In this document: positions 17,934-26,057 of the stretch, piece after piece
How the letters are laid out: each line of letters opens with the position of its first letter
How positions within the stretch are numbered: the first letter of the stretch is position 1
Assembly (NCBI GenBank): GCA_903835255.1
Contig: CAILMI010000055.1
Location: 139,244-187,828, forward strand
Direction of reading: 5' to 3'
Source of the DNA: an uncultured Verrucomicrobia subdivision 3 bacterium
Lineage (GTDB): Bacteria; Verrucomicrobiota; Verrucomicrobiia; Limisphaerales; UBA11358
Length of the DNA stretch: 48,585 nt
Notes under the pieces: generated by a model
Told to the model about the DNA's origin: nothing
The model's input: the letters and a program-made list of their open reading frames with translations, nothing else
The model's database searches: none
Translations under genes and position numbers: made by a program

Positions 17934-18665
17934 TCATTTCAGTAAAAACGTGGCCGTGACCACGGCGGTGATGGTTTTCCAGCGCGACGTGGTGTCGCTT
18001 TCCCCTTCCCAACTCGTCCGCGTGGCATGGCGGGGGGTGATCTGGAACACGCCCATGTCGGCGTCATGCAGGCTGGCGATGGTGCGGTCGCCCTGGGTGG
18101 CAATCTGTTCGGCGCGCGCGCGGGCATCCCGGGTGGCGTCGGCGAGCATTTCCACCTTGGCCTCGCCCGCCCGGGTGTAGAGGAACTGCGGCGGCTCGGT
18201 CGTAAAAATCATTCCCTGCTCGACCAACGGCGCGGTGTCCAGCCGGTCCAGCCGGTCCAAATCCCCGCTCTCGACGCGCACGATCTGGCTCAGGCGGTAG
18301 CCGGCCGTGCGTTGCCGCACCCAGCCGGTGGCGTCCTTGAGCGAGGCTTTGACCTCCTCAATGGTGATGGGGGCGAAGACAAAATTAGTGATGCCGTTCC
18401 CAATCAGAAATTGCTCCACCCGGCCCCGGTCGGCCCGGAGCAGGTGCTGCGCCTCCAGCAACGCGGCCGCCTCCACGGAATAATTCCCCTGCCAGATCTC
18501 CAGATCCGACTCGATGTTTTTATGGGTGGAGCCTTTGACAGTGATGAATTGGGAATTTTTGATCTTCACCCACGCGCTGGTCGCCAGCATGGCGGAGAAA
18601 ATCAGCCCTGCGGCCAAGAAAAGACCGGCGAGCATTCCAAACAGCTGGGGACGGGATGGATTCAT
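17934..18665 (-). CDS. SIMPL-domain (DUF541-like) membrane-anchored periplasmic protein
   Basis: A 243-residue protein with one N-terminal membrane segment (GMLAGLFLAAGLIFSAML) and a periplasmic part resembling the SIMPL family (VKGSTHKNIESDLEIWQGNYS; ATRDARARAEQIATQ; TAVVTATFLLK at the end). Members are often called oxidative-stress or kinase-interacting proteins, with no clear biochemical role. The ATG at 18665 overlaps the ftsI stop as ATGA, so it is translationally coupled to the septal transpeptidase; a longer frame to 18788 overlaps ftsI and is not needed. It stands where murE is commonly found. A role linked to FtsI is inference from position only. Confidence 0.75.
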   Translation of the reverse strand: MNPSRPQLFGMLAGLFLAAGLIFSAMLATSAWVKIKNSQFITVKGSTHKNIESDLEIWQGNYSVEAAALLEAQHLLRADRGRVEQFLIGNGITNFVFAPITIEEVKASLKDATGWVRQRTAGYRLSQIVRVESGDLDRLDRLDTAPLVEQGMIFTTEPPQFLYTRAGEAKVEMLADATRDARARAEQIATQGDRTIASLHDADMGVFQITPRHATRTSWEGESDTTSRWKTITAVVTATFLLK

Positions 18666-20560
18666 GGGGTGTGTGCAGGGTTGCGGGTAAGGGCTGTGGC
18701 GATCACCGGGGCGGTCGGCGCGGCATCCGGCGGCAGGTTTAGATAGCTCGCACAGCGGCGGCCAATTTCGCTGAAGATCGGCCCGCACAGGCTGCCGCCA
18801 AATGCCCGCCCTCCCTCTTTGGCCGAGTCCATCACCACCGAAATACAGAGCTCCGGATTGTCCGCGGGGAAAAATCCGATGAATGAAACCAGATATTTTT
18901 CGGAGGAATAACGCCCGTCGACGACTTTTTGGGCTGTGCCGGTTTTGCCGGCAACCGTGTAATTGGTGATCGCCGCCAGCGGCGCTGTGCCGTCCTTGCT
19001 CACCACGGTTTTCAGGGCCTCGACCATCTCCTTCGCCGTGCCAGTCGTCACAACCCGACGGATGCTTTTCGGCTCGTAGGACTGAACTACCCGGCCGCTG
19101 GAATCCTCGAGGCGCTTGACCAGCATCGGATGCATCAGCTCACCCCCGTTGGCAATCGCCGCAAACGCCATAGCCATTTGCAGCCGGGTCGCCGCCACGC
19201 CGTGCCCCATTGGAATCTGGGCGATAGAGTATTTGCCCTTCAATGGATGGACAAATCGTCCGGCGCTGGCCTCGTGCGGCAGCGGAATGCCCGTGAAAGC
19301 CCCCAGTCCGAATTGCTGCATGTAGGCGTAGAGCTTGTCCGCCCCGAGTTGAATCCCGATTTTGGCCGCGCCGATGTTCGAAGATTTCTGGAGCACCTGC
19401 TGCACCGTCAGGTTCCCAAAATGATGGCCTTCCGAATCATGCAGGGTGATTCCGGCATAACGAAATACCCCGTTCTCGCAGAAGATCGGGTCGCCCGACC
19501 GCACCACCCGCTCGTTCAACGCGCCCGCAATCACCAAGGTCTTAAACGTCGACCCCGGCTCCATCACGTCGCTGATCATCCGGTTGGGACCGGTATTCGT
19601 GGTGATGGTGCTCAGGTTATTCGGATCAAAACTTGGAAACGACGCCAGCGCCAGAATCTCCCCCGTGCGGGGGCGCATCACCAGGCCGGTGATGCTTTGC
19701 GGCCTATGTTTAGCCAGCGCATTGGTGAGGGCCCCTTCCACAATGTGCTGGATGGCCGCATCGATCGTCAGGACCACGTTCAAACCGCTTTGCGCCCCCA
19801 CATCCTCATCCCGCATCGCGACCAGCTCATTTTTACGACGATCGGTTCCGGTCACCCGCCAGCCGGAGGCGCCGCGCAATTTATCGTCAAAAAACTTCTC
19901 TACCCCGTCGTAGCCAAAGAGCTCAGACGTGTGGTTGGTGTTGTCCAGCGTGCCGACAAACCCCAGGACATGGGCGGCCAGCATGCCGTTGGGATAGACG
20001 CGCAACTGGTCATCCATCGGCTCCGTAAAAACCGCACTGGATCGCAGGCCGCGCAGAAATGTGCGGTGCGCCCGCGATAACTTCTTCTCGTCCACGCCAA
20101 AGGTCAGCTGGCTCATGGCGGTCTTGATTTTCCGCCAGGTCTCATCGGTGACATTTCTCTGAAGGCGGACGTAATGCAGGCCGTTGGTCACCCTTTCGCC
20201 CTTGGCATTTTGGACAATGCGGGGTGTCAGCCGCCGGATCAGGTCGGCCTCATTCATCTGAAGCAGGGGGGCGATTGCCCGGGCGACGACGGCCTGCTGG
20301 CCGCCGATCAAGGACGGGTCCGCGCAGAGGGTTTTAACGAACACGCTGGTGGCCAGCTGATTGCCGTTTGCGTCCAGAATATCGCCGCGACGGGCCGGAT
20401 GCCAGGTGGTCTGGAGGGATTTTTGCTCGGCCAGCTTGACCAGCTCCTCATGGCGCCAGACCTGCAAGTCCAGCAACCGGAAGCCCAGACCGAGAAATGC
20501 CAGCAGGACCAATCCCAGCAGGCCCAGCGTGCGATGGAATTGTTGCCGTTGTTTGATCAT
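18662..20560 (-). CDS. ftsI: Septal peptidoglycan transpeptidase FtsI (PBP3)
   Basis: Class-B penicillin-binding protein of 632 residues that cross-links septal peptidoglycan with FtsW. It has an N-terminal membrane anchor (about 11-30), the pedestal domain starting at RRGDILDANGNQLA, and the transpeptidase domain with the three active-site motifs SxxK (Ser337 to Lys340, EPGSTFK), SxN (393-395, SSN) and KTG (539-541, AGKTGTAQ). The C terminus has a short proline/alanine tail without a PASTA domain. Ftsl lies 81 bases upstream and the SIMPL gene overlaps its stop. Confidence 0.95.
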   Translation of the reverse strand: MIKQRQQFHRTLGLLGLVLLAFLGLGFRLLDLQVWRHEELVKLAEQKSLQTTWHPARRGDILDANGNQLATSVFVKTLCADPSLIGGQQAVVARAIAPLLQMNEADLIRRLTPRIVQNAKGERVTNGLHYVRLQRNVTDETWRKIKTAMSQLTFGVDEKKLSRAHRTFLRGLRSSAVFTEPMDDQLRVYPNGMLAAHVLGFVGTLDNTNHTSELFGYDGVEKFFDDKLRGASGWRVTGTDRRKNELVAMRDEDVGAQSGLNVVLTIDAAIQHIVEGALTNALAKHRPQSITGLVMRPRTGEILALASFPSFDPNNLSTITTNTGPNRMISDVMEPGSTFKTLVIAGALNERVVRSGDPIFCENGVFRYAGITLHDSEGHHFGNLTVQQVLQKSSNIGAAKIGIQLGADKLYAYMQQFGLGAFTGIPLPHEASAGRFVHPLKGKYSIAQIPMGHGVAATRLQMAMAFAAIANGGELMHPMLVKRLEDSSGRVVQSYEPKSIRRVVTTGTAKEMVEALKTVVSKDGTAPLAAITNYTVAGKTGTAQKVVDGRYSSEKYLVSFIGFFPADNPELCISVVMDSAKEGGRAFGGSLCGPIFSEIGRRCASYLNLPPDAAPTAPVIATALTRNPAHTP

Positions 20561-20641
20561 CCTAAAAAAGCGGCCAGCCGCCCGCGGCGATCGGTTCCTC
20601 CTCCGACAGCGTCACGAGCGGCGGCCAAATTATTTTCCGGG

Positions 20642-21004
20642 TCATGGGATCCCGGCCTCCGGCTGCCGGGCGGCCCACTGGCGCGGCGGGAGGTTGTGAT
20701 CCGGAATCCGGAACACATTCCTCGGCTGCACCGGCACCAGTCCGAGATTCAGCTCCCGCGACCGCTGGTCGAGCATCACCGGCGACCGCAACAACCCGAG
20801 CTGGTCATCCAGCTTTTTATTATCGCGCGTCAGCTGGACCAAGCGCGACTCCCTCTGGCGAATCTGCTTGCCGAGCTGGTAAATCTGGCTCTTTTGCCAG
20901 ACATAGCCGACCGCCGAGCCGGCGATCAGCAGGCACAAAAACAAAGCCTTCAGAGCCGGTCCGAACCGGATGGCTGCCGACTGATTTTTTCTATTTTTCG
21001 CCAT
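20642..21004 (-). CDS. ftsL: Cell division protein FtsL-like
   Basis: A 120-residue bitopic protein: basic start, one membrane segment at about 17-35 (ALKALFLCLLIAGSAVGYVW), then a coiled-coil stretch (QLGKQIRQRESRLVQLTRDNKKLDDQLGLLRS) and a Pro-rich tail. This is the FtsL/DivIC topology, and its place between rsmH and ftsI is the usual one. It would join FtsQ and a FtsB partner at the divisome; sequence identity in this family is low, so the call rests on topology and position. Its ATG immediately follows the rsmH stop region in the opposite order (rsmH ends after it in sequence at 21005). Confidence 0.82.
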   Translation of the reverse strand: MAKNRKNQSAAIRFGPALKALFLCLLIAGSAVGYVWQKSQIYQLGKQIRQRESRLVQLTRDNKKLDDQLGLLRSPVMLDQRSRELNLGLVPVQPRNVFRIPDHNLPPRQWAARQPEAGIP

Positions 21005-21937
21005 TTAAATTTTCTCCAGCACCCGCAGTTGCGCACTGCGGCTGCGGGGGTTCTCCGCCAGCTCCGCAGCCCCGGGGAGGACCGCCTTGCGGCTCACCCA
21101 TTTTAACTCCGGCACGCAGGGCTTCCGCAGTTCGGGCACATCCACCTCGCCGGGATAGGTATACTCCCGCGCCCGGTCGCGCCCGAATTCCTTCACCATC
21201 CGGTCTTCGAGCGAATGAAAGGTGATCACCGCCAGCCGCCCGCCCGGCTTTAAAACATCCACGGCCGCCACCAGCCCGCGTTTCAGGGAGCCAATCTCGT
21301 CGTTCACCGCAATCCGCAGCGCCTGAAAAACCCGGGTGGCCGGATGGGATTTTTTCCCGTGCCGCGGCGCAAGCCGTTCAATCAGCTCCGCCAGTTGCCG
21401 CGTCGTGGCAAACTTCCGCTGCCCCCGGTCATGAACAATCGCCCGCGCAAACCGCCGCGAATCCCGCTCATCCCCGTACTCCCAAAAGACGGTCGCCAGC
21501 TCATCGGCACTCAAATCATTCACCAGGTCCGCCGCCGTCCGGAGTTGCCGGTCATCCATCCGCATGTCCAGCGGACCCTCCTGCTGGAAACTGAAACCCC
21601 GTTCCGCACAATCCACCTGCGGGGAACTCACCCCCAGATCCAGCAGCACCCCGTCGCAACTCGCCGCCGGGACCCAGTCCGCCAGCTCGGAAAAATTCCC
21701 GCGCCGAACTTCAAACCGGCCGGCATAGGCTTCCCCCAGCCGACGGCAGGCCACCTCCACCGCAACGCCATCCCGATCGCATCCCCACAGCCAACCCGCG
21801 GGCGAACTGGCCTCCAAAATCCGCGCCGCATGCCCTGCCCCGCCCACCGTCCCGTCGACATAGCGTCCGCCCGGGCTGGGCCTCAGGGCGGCCAGAACCT
21901 CCGCCGCCATCACGGATTGATGGTTGAAATCAGACAC
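21005..21937 (-). CDS. rsmH: 16S rRNA (cytosine-1402-N4)-methyltransferase RsmH
   Basis: SAM-dependent enzyme (formerly MraW) that methylates C1402 of 16S rRNA. The product is 310 residues when begun at the GTG at 21937, which places the family start FNHQSVMAAEVLAAL at the N terminus; the frame stays open far upstream into the preceding gene but that part is not family-like, and the ATG at 21910 would cut off the conserved His. Other blocks are YVDGTVGGAGHAARIL (SAM site), CDGVLLDLGVSSPQVD, RGFSFQQEGPLDMRMD and AVITFHSLEDRMVKEF. It is directly followed by ftsL. Confidence 0.94.
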   Translation of the reverse strand: MSDFNHQSVMAAEVLAALRPSPGGRYVDGTVGGAGHAARILEASSPAGWLWGCDRDGVAVEVACRRLGEAYAGRFEVRRGNFSELADWVPAASCDGVLLDLGVSSPQVDCAERGFSFQQEGPLDMRMDDRQLRTAADLVNDLSADELATVFWEYGDERDSRRFARAIVHDRGQRKFATTRQLAELIERLAPRHGKKSHPATRVFQALRIAVNDEIGSLKRGLVAAVDVLKPGGRLAVITFHSLEDRMVKEFGRDRAREYTYPGEVDVPELRKPCVPELKWVSRKAVLPGAAELAENPRSRSAQLRVLEKI

Positions 21938-21957
21938 GGGGCAGCGGCAGCGGCGCC

Positions 21958-22482
21958 TTACAGCGCCGTCACCTTCAAAATACGATCGCCCAACGCTTCC
22001 CAAGAGCCGCGCGCCGGCATCGGGTCCAGCAGCGCGGGGGCGGGACGGGATTTCAGCGGGACGACCTCGACATCCGCATCGGTCAAATCGTTGTGAATTA
22101 CCCGCACTTTTTCCAGCGAGAGCTCGGCCTGCACGGGGGCGGGACGATTGCCCGCGGGGGCGGGGGCGGAGCGGAACAGGGAAACCGGGTTGAGCTTTCC
22201 AGCCCAAGACGCGCCGCGCACCGGCGCCGCAGGAGCGGCCAGAATCGGCATCTTCTCTGTTTTCGCCCAGGTCAGCGGCGCGGCCTTTTTTACCGGCGAC
22301 ACCGGCGGCGCCGCCGCCGGCTTCGGCGATTCGATCCGCGCCCCGGACGATGCCGGGGTGGCAAACGGATTTTTAGGCGAAACAAATTGCGGCAGGTAGA
22401 CCCGCTTGTCCGTGCGGTAGGCAGCCGACTTGCGTCCGCTGATAAAACTTTTTCCGGCCCCCAGTAATTTTCCAAGATTCAT
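21958..22482 (-). CDS. Unknown protein between mraZ and rsmH
   Basis: A 174-residue protein whose family I do not recognise. It starts with an amphipathic run (MNLGKLLGAGKSFISGRKSA), a charged motif RTDKRVYLPQFVSPKNPF, then about 80 residues rich in Ala and Pro with scattered Lys, and a more structured end with LEKVRVIHNDLTDADVEVVP and ALGDRILKVTAL. No membrane segment or signal peptide is clear, so it is probably cytoplasmic or membrane-associated. The ATG at 22482 lies ten bases after the mraZ stop, and the gene ends 20 bases ahead of the rsmH GTG, so it shares their transcript. The frame extends upstream inside mraZ, but that region is a shadow. Confidence 0.75.
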   Translation of the reverse strand: MNLGKLLGAGKSFISGRKSAAYRTDKRVYLPQFVSPKNPFATPASSGARIESPKPAAAPPVSPVKKAAPLTWAKTEKMPILAAPAAPVRGASWAGKLNPVSLFRSAPAPAGNRPAPVQAELSLEKVRVIHNDLTDADVEVVPLKSRPAPALLDPMPARGSWEALGDRILKVTAL

Positions 22483-22492
22483 GATCAGATTT

Positions 22493-22957
22493 TTATTCCA
22501 TGAGTTTGAAGGCCTCGTGCGCGAGCACCGCGTCCGCCGCCTTGACTTTTTCGTAACGGTCCGGGTTCCAAATCTCGAACCGGTCGAGCAGGCCGACCAG
22601 CACCGCCTCATGCGCAATGCCCGCCTGACGCGCCATCTCGTCCGGAACACAAATCCGGCCAGCTTTGTCCAGCGTGACCTGAGTCGAACCGCTGCCAATG
22701 AAGCGCTTCAAAAAAACTTTCTTTTCATCCCCCGCCGGCATCGCATCGATGTCCGCCATCAACCGCCCCATCTCCACCGGCGGCAACACCCTCAGACAAT
22801 CCCCCGCCGCATGCTTCGGCCAGAGAATCATCGTCAGCTCGGTCCCCTCGTTTTCCGGCCGCCACTTGGCAGGAATCTGGACACGCCGCTTCTCATCCAC
22901 CCCATGCCGATAGCATGAATTGTAATAAATCACCTGCTGTAACTGCGTGTCGCTCAT
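22493..22957 (-). CDS. mraZ: Transcriptional regulator MraZ
   Basis: First gene of the dcw cluster. MraZ binds DNA as a ring of AbrB-like folds and represses its own promoter; it can also affect rRNA methylation by RsmH. The 154 residues contain two swapped-hairpin repeats, seen at YRHGVDEKRRVQIPAKWR (about 16-33) and VTLDKAGRICVPDEMARQ (93-110), where the conserved DxxGR-type core is intact. Four matching operator boxes lie in its own promoter. Confidence 0.93.
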   Translation of the reverse strand: MSDTQLQQVIYYNSCYRHGVDEKRRVQIPAKWRPENEGTELTMILWPKHAAGDCLRVLPPVEMGRLMADIDAMPAGDEKKVFLKRFIGSGSTQVTLDKAGRICVPDEMARQAGIAHEAVLVGLLDRFEIWNPDRYEKVKAADAVLAHEAFKLME

Positions 22958-22991
22958 TTGTTCACCACCGATCCCTTAACCGGTCAGATCA

Positions 22992-23026
22992 CCCACAACG
23001 CCCCATTTCTAACCACTTTAACCCAC
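22992..23026 (-). promoter_or_regulatory. MraZ operator: four boxes at 10-bp period
   Basis: On the minus strand, reading towards mraZ, the sequence is GTGGG-N5-GTGGT-N5-ATGGG-N5-GTGGG, four five-base boxes each exactly ten bases apart. This fits the known MraZ site type of TGGG-containing direct repeats with five-base spacers. The boxes overlap the spacer and -10 region of the promoter, so binding should block transcription of the whole dcw cluster. Confidence 0.85.
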
Positions 23027-23034
23027 TTCGTCAA
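23006..23034 (-). promoter_or_regulatory. mraZ / dcw cluster promoter
   Basis: On the minus strand, TTGACG (23034-23029) and TAGAAA (23011-23006) are 17 bases apart, a sigma-70-like -35/-10 pair (five and four matches to consensus). It lies about 50 bases before the mraZ start. Two of the four MraZ boxes fall in the spacer, which supports it as the regulated promoter. Confidence 0.65.
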
Positions 23035-23163
23035 CAGAAAATTTGTTAGGGAGAGGGGATTTGTTCGAAAGTTATTCACATTCCAGGGTGGGCATGGGAA
23101 GGGGGGCTAGTTTTTCCATGTGACGGCTTGAAACTTCCGGCCCAAAACTTGAGACTTGCCACC

Positions 23164-24234
23164 ATGCGAACCGCGGATTTTGACTATGACCTGCCGCCCG
23201 GGCTCATCGCGCAGCAGCCGGCGACGGAACGGGATGACTCGCGGCTGCTGGTTCTGCGGCGCGCGGACGGGGGCTTGGAGCATCGGACCTTCCGGGATCT
23301 GCCCGGTTTTTTGCGTGCCGGCGACGTGCTGGTGCTCAACAATTCGCGGGTGATTCCGGCGCGACTGCGGGGGGTAAACTCTCAGACCGGCGGGCAGTTC
23401 GAGATTTTTTTGCTCGAGGAAAATGCGCTAAACGACTGGTGGTGCCTGATGCGTCCCGGAAAAAACGCGCGGCTCGGGACGCAGATCCGGCTCAGGGCAA
23501 CCGACGGAACGGCGGCGAAAATCATGGCGACGGTCGTCGAGGTGAATGCGGAGGGCCATCGGCGTCTCACTTTTTCCGGCACGCCGGATCTTCGCCGCGA
23601 GTTGGATTCCTTCGGAGAAATCCCCTTGCCGCCCTACATCGCGCGCGCCACCGGTCAGGCCGCGGACCGGGAACGCTACCAAACCGTCTATGCGCATCCG
23701 GCAGGTTCGGTGGCGGCGCCGACGGCCGGCCTGCATTTTACCGAAGCCCTGCTGAAAGAAATCCGCGCGCGCGGCGTGGAGGTTTGCTTCGTGACCCTGC
23801 ACGTGGGGCTGGGCACTTTTCAGCCGGTGAAGACAGAAACACTGGATGCCCATCCCATGCATGAAGAACGATTTGAAGTGGGAGATGAGACGGTCCGCAT
23901 CGTCAATGCGGCGAAATCATCCGGCCGCCGCGTCATCGCCGTCGGCACCACGGCCGTCCGGGTGCTGGAGAGCGTCGCGGCCCGAAATGGCGGGTCGCTC
24001 GCCGCGGACCGGGGCAGGACGAGCATCTTCATTTTCCCGCCGTTTCAATTTCAAGTCGTGGACGCGCTGCTGACGAATTTCCATCTGCCCCGCTCCACGC
24101 TGCTGATGCTGGTAAGCGCGTTCGCCGCGCCCGGGGAAACTGCCGGGCGGGAAAATGTCCTGGCCGCCTACGCCGCCGCCATCCGCGAGCGCTACCGGTT
24201 CTTCAGCTACGGCGATGCCATGCTTCTCCTGTGA
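23164..24234 (+). CDS. queA: S-adenosylmethionine:tRNA ribosyltransferase-isomerase
   Basis: QueA transfers and rearranges the ribosyl part of SAM onto 7-aminomethyl-7-deazaguanine in tRNA to give epoxyqueuosine. The 356 residues show FDYDLPPGLIAQQPATERD at the start, VLVLNNSRVIPARLRG, GEIPLPPYIAR, AGSVAAPTAGLHFT, LHVGLGTFQPVK and the C-terminal NFHLPRSTLLMLVSAFA. The ATG at 23164 fits the family N terminus; a TTG at 23128 would add 12 unrelated residues. It is divergent from mraZ. The queuosine gene queD is 21 kb away. Confidence 0.95.
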   Translation: MRTADFDYDLPPGLIAQQPATERDDSRLLVLRRADGGLEHRTFRDLPGFLRAGDVLVLNNSRVIPARLRGVNSQTGGQFEIFLLEENALNDWWCLMRPGKNARLGTQIRLRATDGTAAKIMATVVEVNAEGHRRLTFSGTPDLRRELDSFGEIPLPPYIARATGQAADRERYQTVYAHPAGSVAAPTAGLHFTEALLKEIRARGVEVCFVTLHVGLGTFQPVKTETLDAHPMHEERFEVGDETVRIVNAAKSSGRRVIAVGTTAVRVLESVAARNGGSLAADRGRTSIFIFPPFQFQVVDALLTNFHLPRSTLLMLVSAFAAPGETAGRENVLAAYAAAIRERYRFFSYGDAMLLL

Positions 24235-24248
24235 CCCCCCCGCTCAAA

Positions 24249-24953
24249 ATGAACCCGTCAAAGAGGCCTTTTGTCCTGGTCAATATGGCGATGACCGCGG
24301 ACGGGAAAATCGCGACGGCGAACCGGGCGGTGACGTCCTTCGGCAGCGACCGGGACCGGGAGCATCTGTACGCGCTCAGGGCCACGGCCGATGCGGTGAT
24401 GTGCGGGGCGAGGACGGTGGAACTGTCCCAGGCGACGCTCGACACCGGCGGCGAAAAGTTCCGCCGCCGTCGCCTGAAAAGCGGGCGGGCGGAACACCCG
24501 GTGCGCGTGATCGTGAGCGGCAGCGGGTCGATTGATTTGGCGTCGGAAATCTTCAGGGTGAAAACATCTCCCTTGATCGTGCTGACGACCCGGCGCGTGA
24601 CTCCAAAAAAAAGGGAGCTACTTTGCGGTCTGACCGACGAGGTGAAGTCCTTCGGAGACCGGGAACTTCATTTCCTGGCGGCCCTGCTCTGGCTGCGGAA
24701 GGCCTGGGGAGTAAAACGGCTCTTATGCGAAGGCGGAGGGGCACTGAATGACGCGCTGTTCCGGGCCGGGCTGGTGGACGAAATCCATCTGACACTCTGT
24801 CCGAAAATCTTTGGGGGCCGCATGGCCCCCACGATTGCCGACGGCCTGGGTTTTGGATCCCTGAAAGCAGCGGGGAGGTACCGGTTCACCTCCGTGCGCC
24901 CCGTCCGGGATGAATTATTCATCGTACTGACCCGGACGCCGAGCGGCGGCTAA
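24249..24953 (+). CDS. RibD C-terminal-domain reductase (DHFR-like fold)
   Basis: A 234-residue stand-alone reductase domain of the RibD_C family. In riboflavin synthesis such enzymes reduce the ribosyl group of aminouracil phosphate with NADPH. Visible family marks are FVLVNMAMTADGKIA at the start, AVMCGARTVE, and the NADPH-binding end LLCEGGGALNDALFRAGLVDEIHLTLCPKIFGG. The deaminase domain of RibD is absent, so it may pair with a separate deaminase or have another DHFR-like role. A GTG at 24231 overlaps the queA stop (GTGA) and could be the true, coupled start, adding six residues. Confidence 0.8.
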   Translation: MNPSKRPFVLVNMAMTADGKIATANRAVTSFGSDRDREHLYALRATADAVMCGARTVELSQATLDTGGEKFRRRRLKSGRAEHPVRVIVSGSGSIDLASEIFRVKTSPLIVLTTRRVTPKKRELLCGLTDEVKSFGDRELHFLAALLWLRKAWGVKRLLCEGGGALNDALFRAGLVDEIHLTLCPKIFGGRMAPTIADGLGFGSLKAAGRYRFTSVRPVRDELFIVLTRTPSGG

Positions 24954-25025
24954 AGTCCACAACTGGCGCCTCCATCAATGCGATGGCGCGCCCCCCGAAG
25001 ACTCTCTTGCCGTCGGAGAACGCGC

Positions 25026-25871
25026 TCAGACCGACTGGACGGCGCGCTGCTCCGCTTCGCGCACGCGCTGTAAAATCACCTCAGCCAGCATCGGCTCGGT
25101 TCCGATGGAAGGGGCGTACCAGACGAGCTTCCCCTCGCGCTCCGAGGGGTTGCGCCAAGCAGGCTGACCTGCGGCCAGCCGCTCCTTCACCAGGCGCTCC
25201 GGCTCGCCGAGCAGCACCGGGATGTCCTCGACAGCGTGCAGGCCGTCGCTGATGAAAAACGGCACGATGACGATGTGCTTCATTTTTGCCTGCGCCGCGC
25301 AACCTTTGATGAACGGCGCCTCCTCCATGAACACCGCCCCGACCTCCGCGAAGAGTCCGAGCGCGCGGATGAGCTCCACCTGGCGCTCGACGGCTTTGCG
25401 CGAATTGGCATTGCGCCCCGTGCCATGGCCGGCGATGAGCAGGGTGGTGTCCTCAGGGCGCGGCGCGCGGGGAAATGGAAACTGTTCCACCACCCCCCTC
25501 GCCCGGGCGAGAATCACCTGGGTCATCAACGTGTGCGAACCGACCGGGGAACAGTAGTGGATCAGGGACTGCGGTGTGCGGAGGAAGGAAGGCACCCCGG
25601 GAAAGCCCAATTCACTGGGGATGATTTCGGTGCTGAAATAGCCCTCGCTGATAAAGAACGGCACAATGAACTGGCGCGGGGCAGTGGTTTCGGCGAGGAC
25701 TTTTTTGATGTGCGGCTCCTGTTTCCAAAACGCCTCGCGGACGCCGCTGAAAAGGTGGCGGCGCCGCAACTCGGCGGCATGCTGAAAAATTGGCGCAGCG
25801 GACTGCTCGTTTAAGGTGGTGCCATGCCCCAGCAAAATCAGCACCGCATCGGAAAAAGACTCATCGCTCAC
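25026..25871 (-). CDS. CbiX/SirB-like chelatase with two tandem domains
   Basis: A 281-residue protein built of two CbiX-like halves. Chelatases of this family insert cobalt or iron into sirohydrochlorin for cobalamin or sirohaem. The first half begins AVLILLGHGTTLNEQS (His16), the second TTLLIAGHGTGRNANS (His149); both carry the GHGT motif with one metal-binding His. The second ligand is present only in the second half (FISDGLHAVEDIP, His212); the matching place in the first half reads FISEGYFSTEIIP and has no His. So the first domain may be structural. No other tetrapyrrole gene is near, and a different metal or substrate is possible. Confidence 0.8.
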   Translation of the reverse strand: MSDESFSDAVLILLGHGTTLNEQSAAPIFQHAAELRRRHLFSGVREAFWKQEPHIKKVLAETTAPRQFIVPFFISEGYFSTEIIPSELGFPGVPSFLRTPQSLIHYCSPVGSHTLMTQVILARARGVVEQFPFPRAPRPEDTTLLIAGHGTGRNANSRKAVERQVELIRALGLFAEVGAVFMEEAPFIKGCAAQAKMKHIVIVPFFISDGLHAVEDIPVLLGEPERLVKERLAAGQPAWRNPSEREGKLVWYAPSIGTEPMLAEVILQRVREAEQRAVQSV

Positions 25872-26010
25872 CCGCTAGAGTTAGCCCAAGGGCCGCCGGA
25901 CGGCAAGCCGGCTCTGAAAAATACCGACTGGACCGCGAGAGCCCTCCGAACCCCCTCCGCTTCAGCTGATAATTGTGTGAAACTTTCCAACGGAAAAGGC
26001 GTCTGTTTTA

Positions 26011-26038
26011 TTGACAACCGATTCCCATTGAACAAAAT
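26011..26038 (+). promoter_or_regulatory. Possible promoter of the cytochrome c gene
   Basis: A perfect TTGACA (26011-26016) is followed after 16 bases by CAAAAT (26033-26038), four of six matches to a -10 box, 20 bases before the ATG. The surrounding 50 bases are AT-rich compared with the rest of the region. Confidence 0.35.
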
Positions 26039-26057
26039 CAATAGTATCAACGTACCC

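Noticed and set aside
22290-22698. Upstream extension of the unknown gene into mraZ
   Set aside because: The extension would overlap most of mraZ in another frame, and its Arg/Ser-rich translation looks like a shadow; the ATG at 22482 fits operon spacing better.
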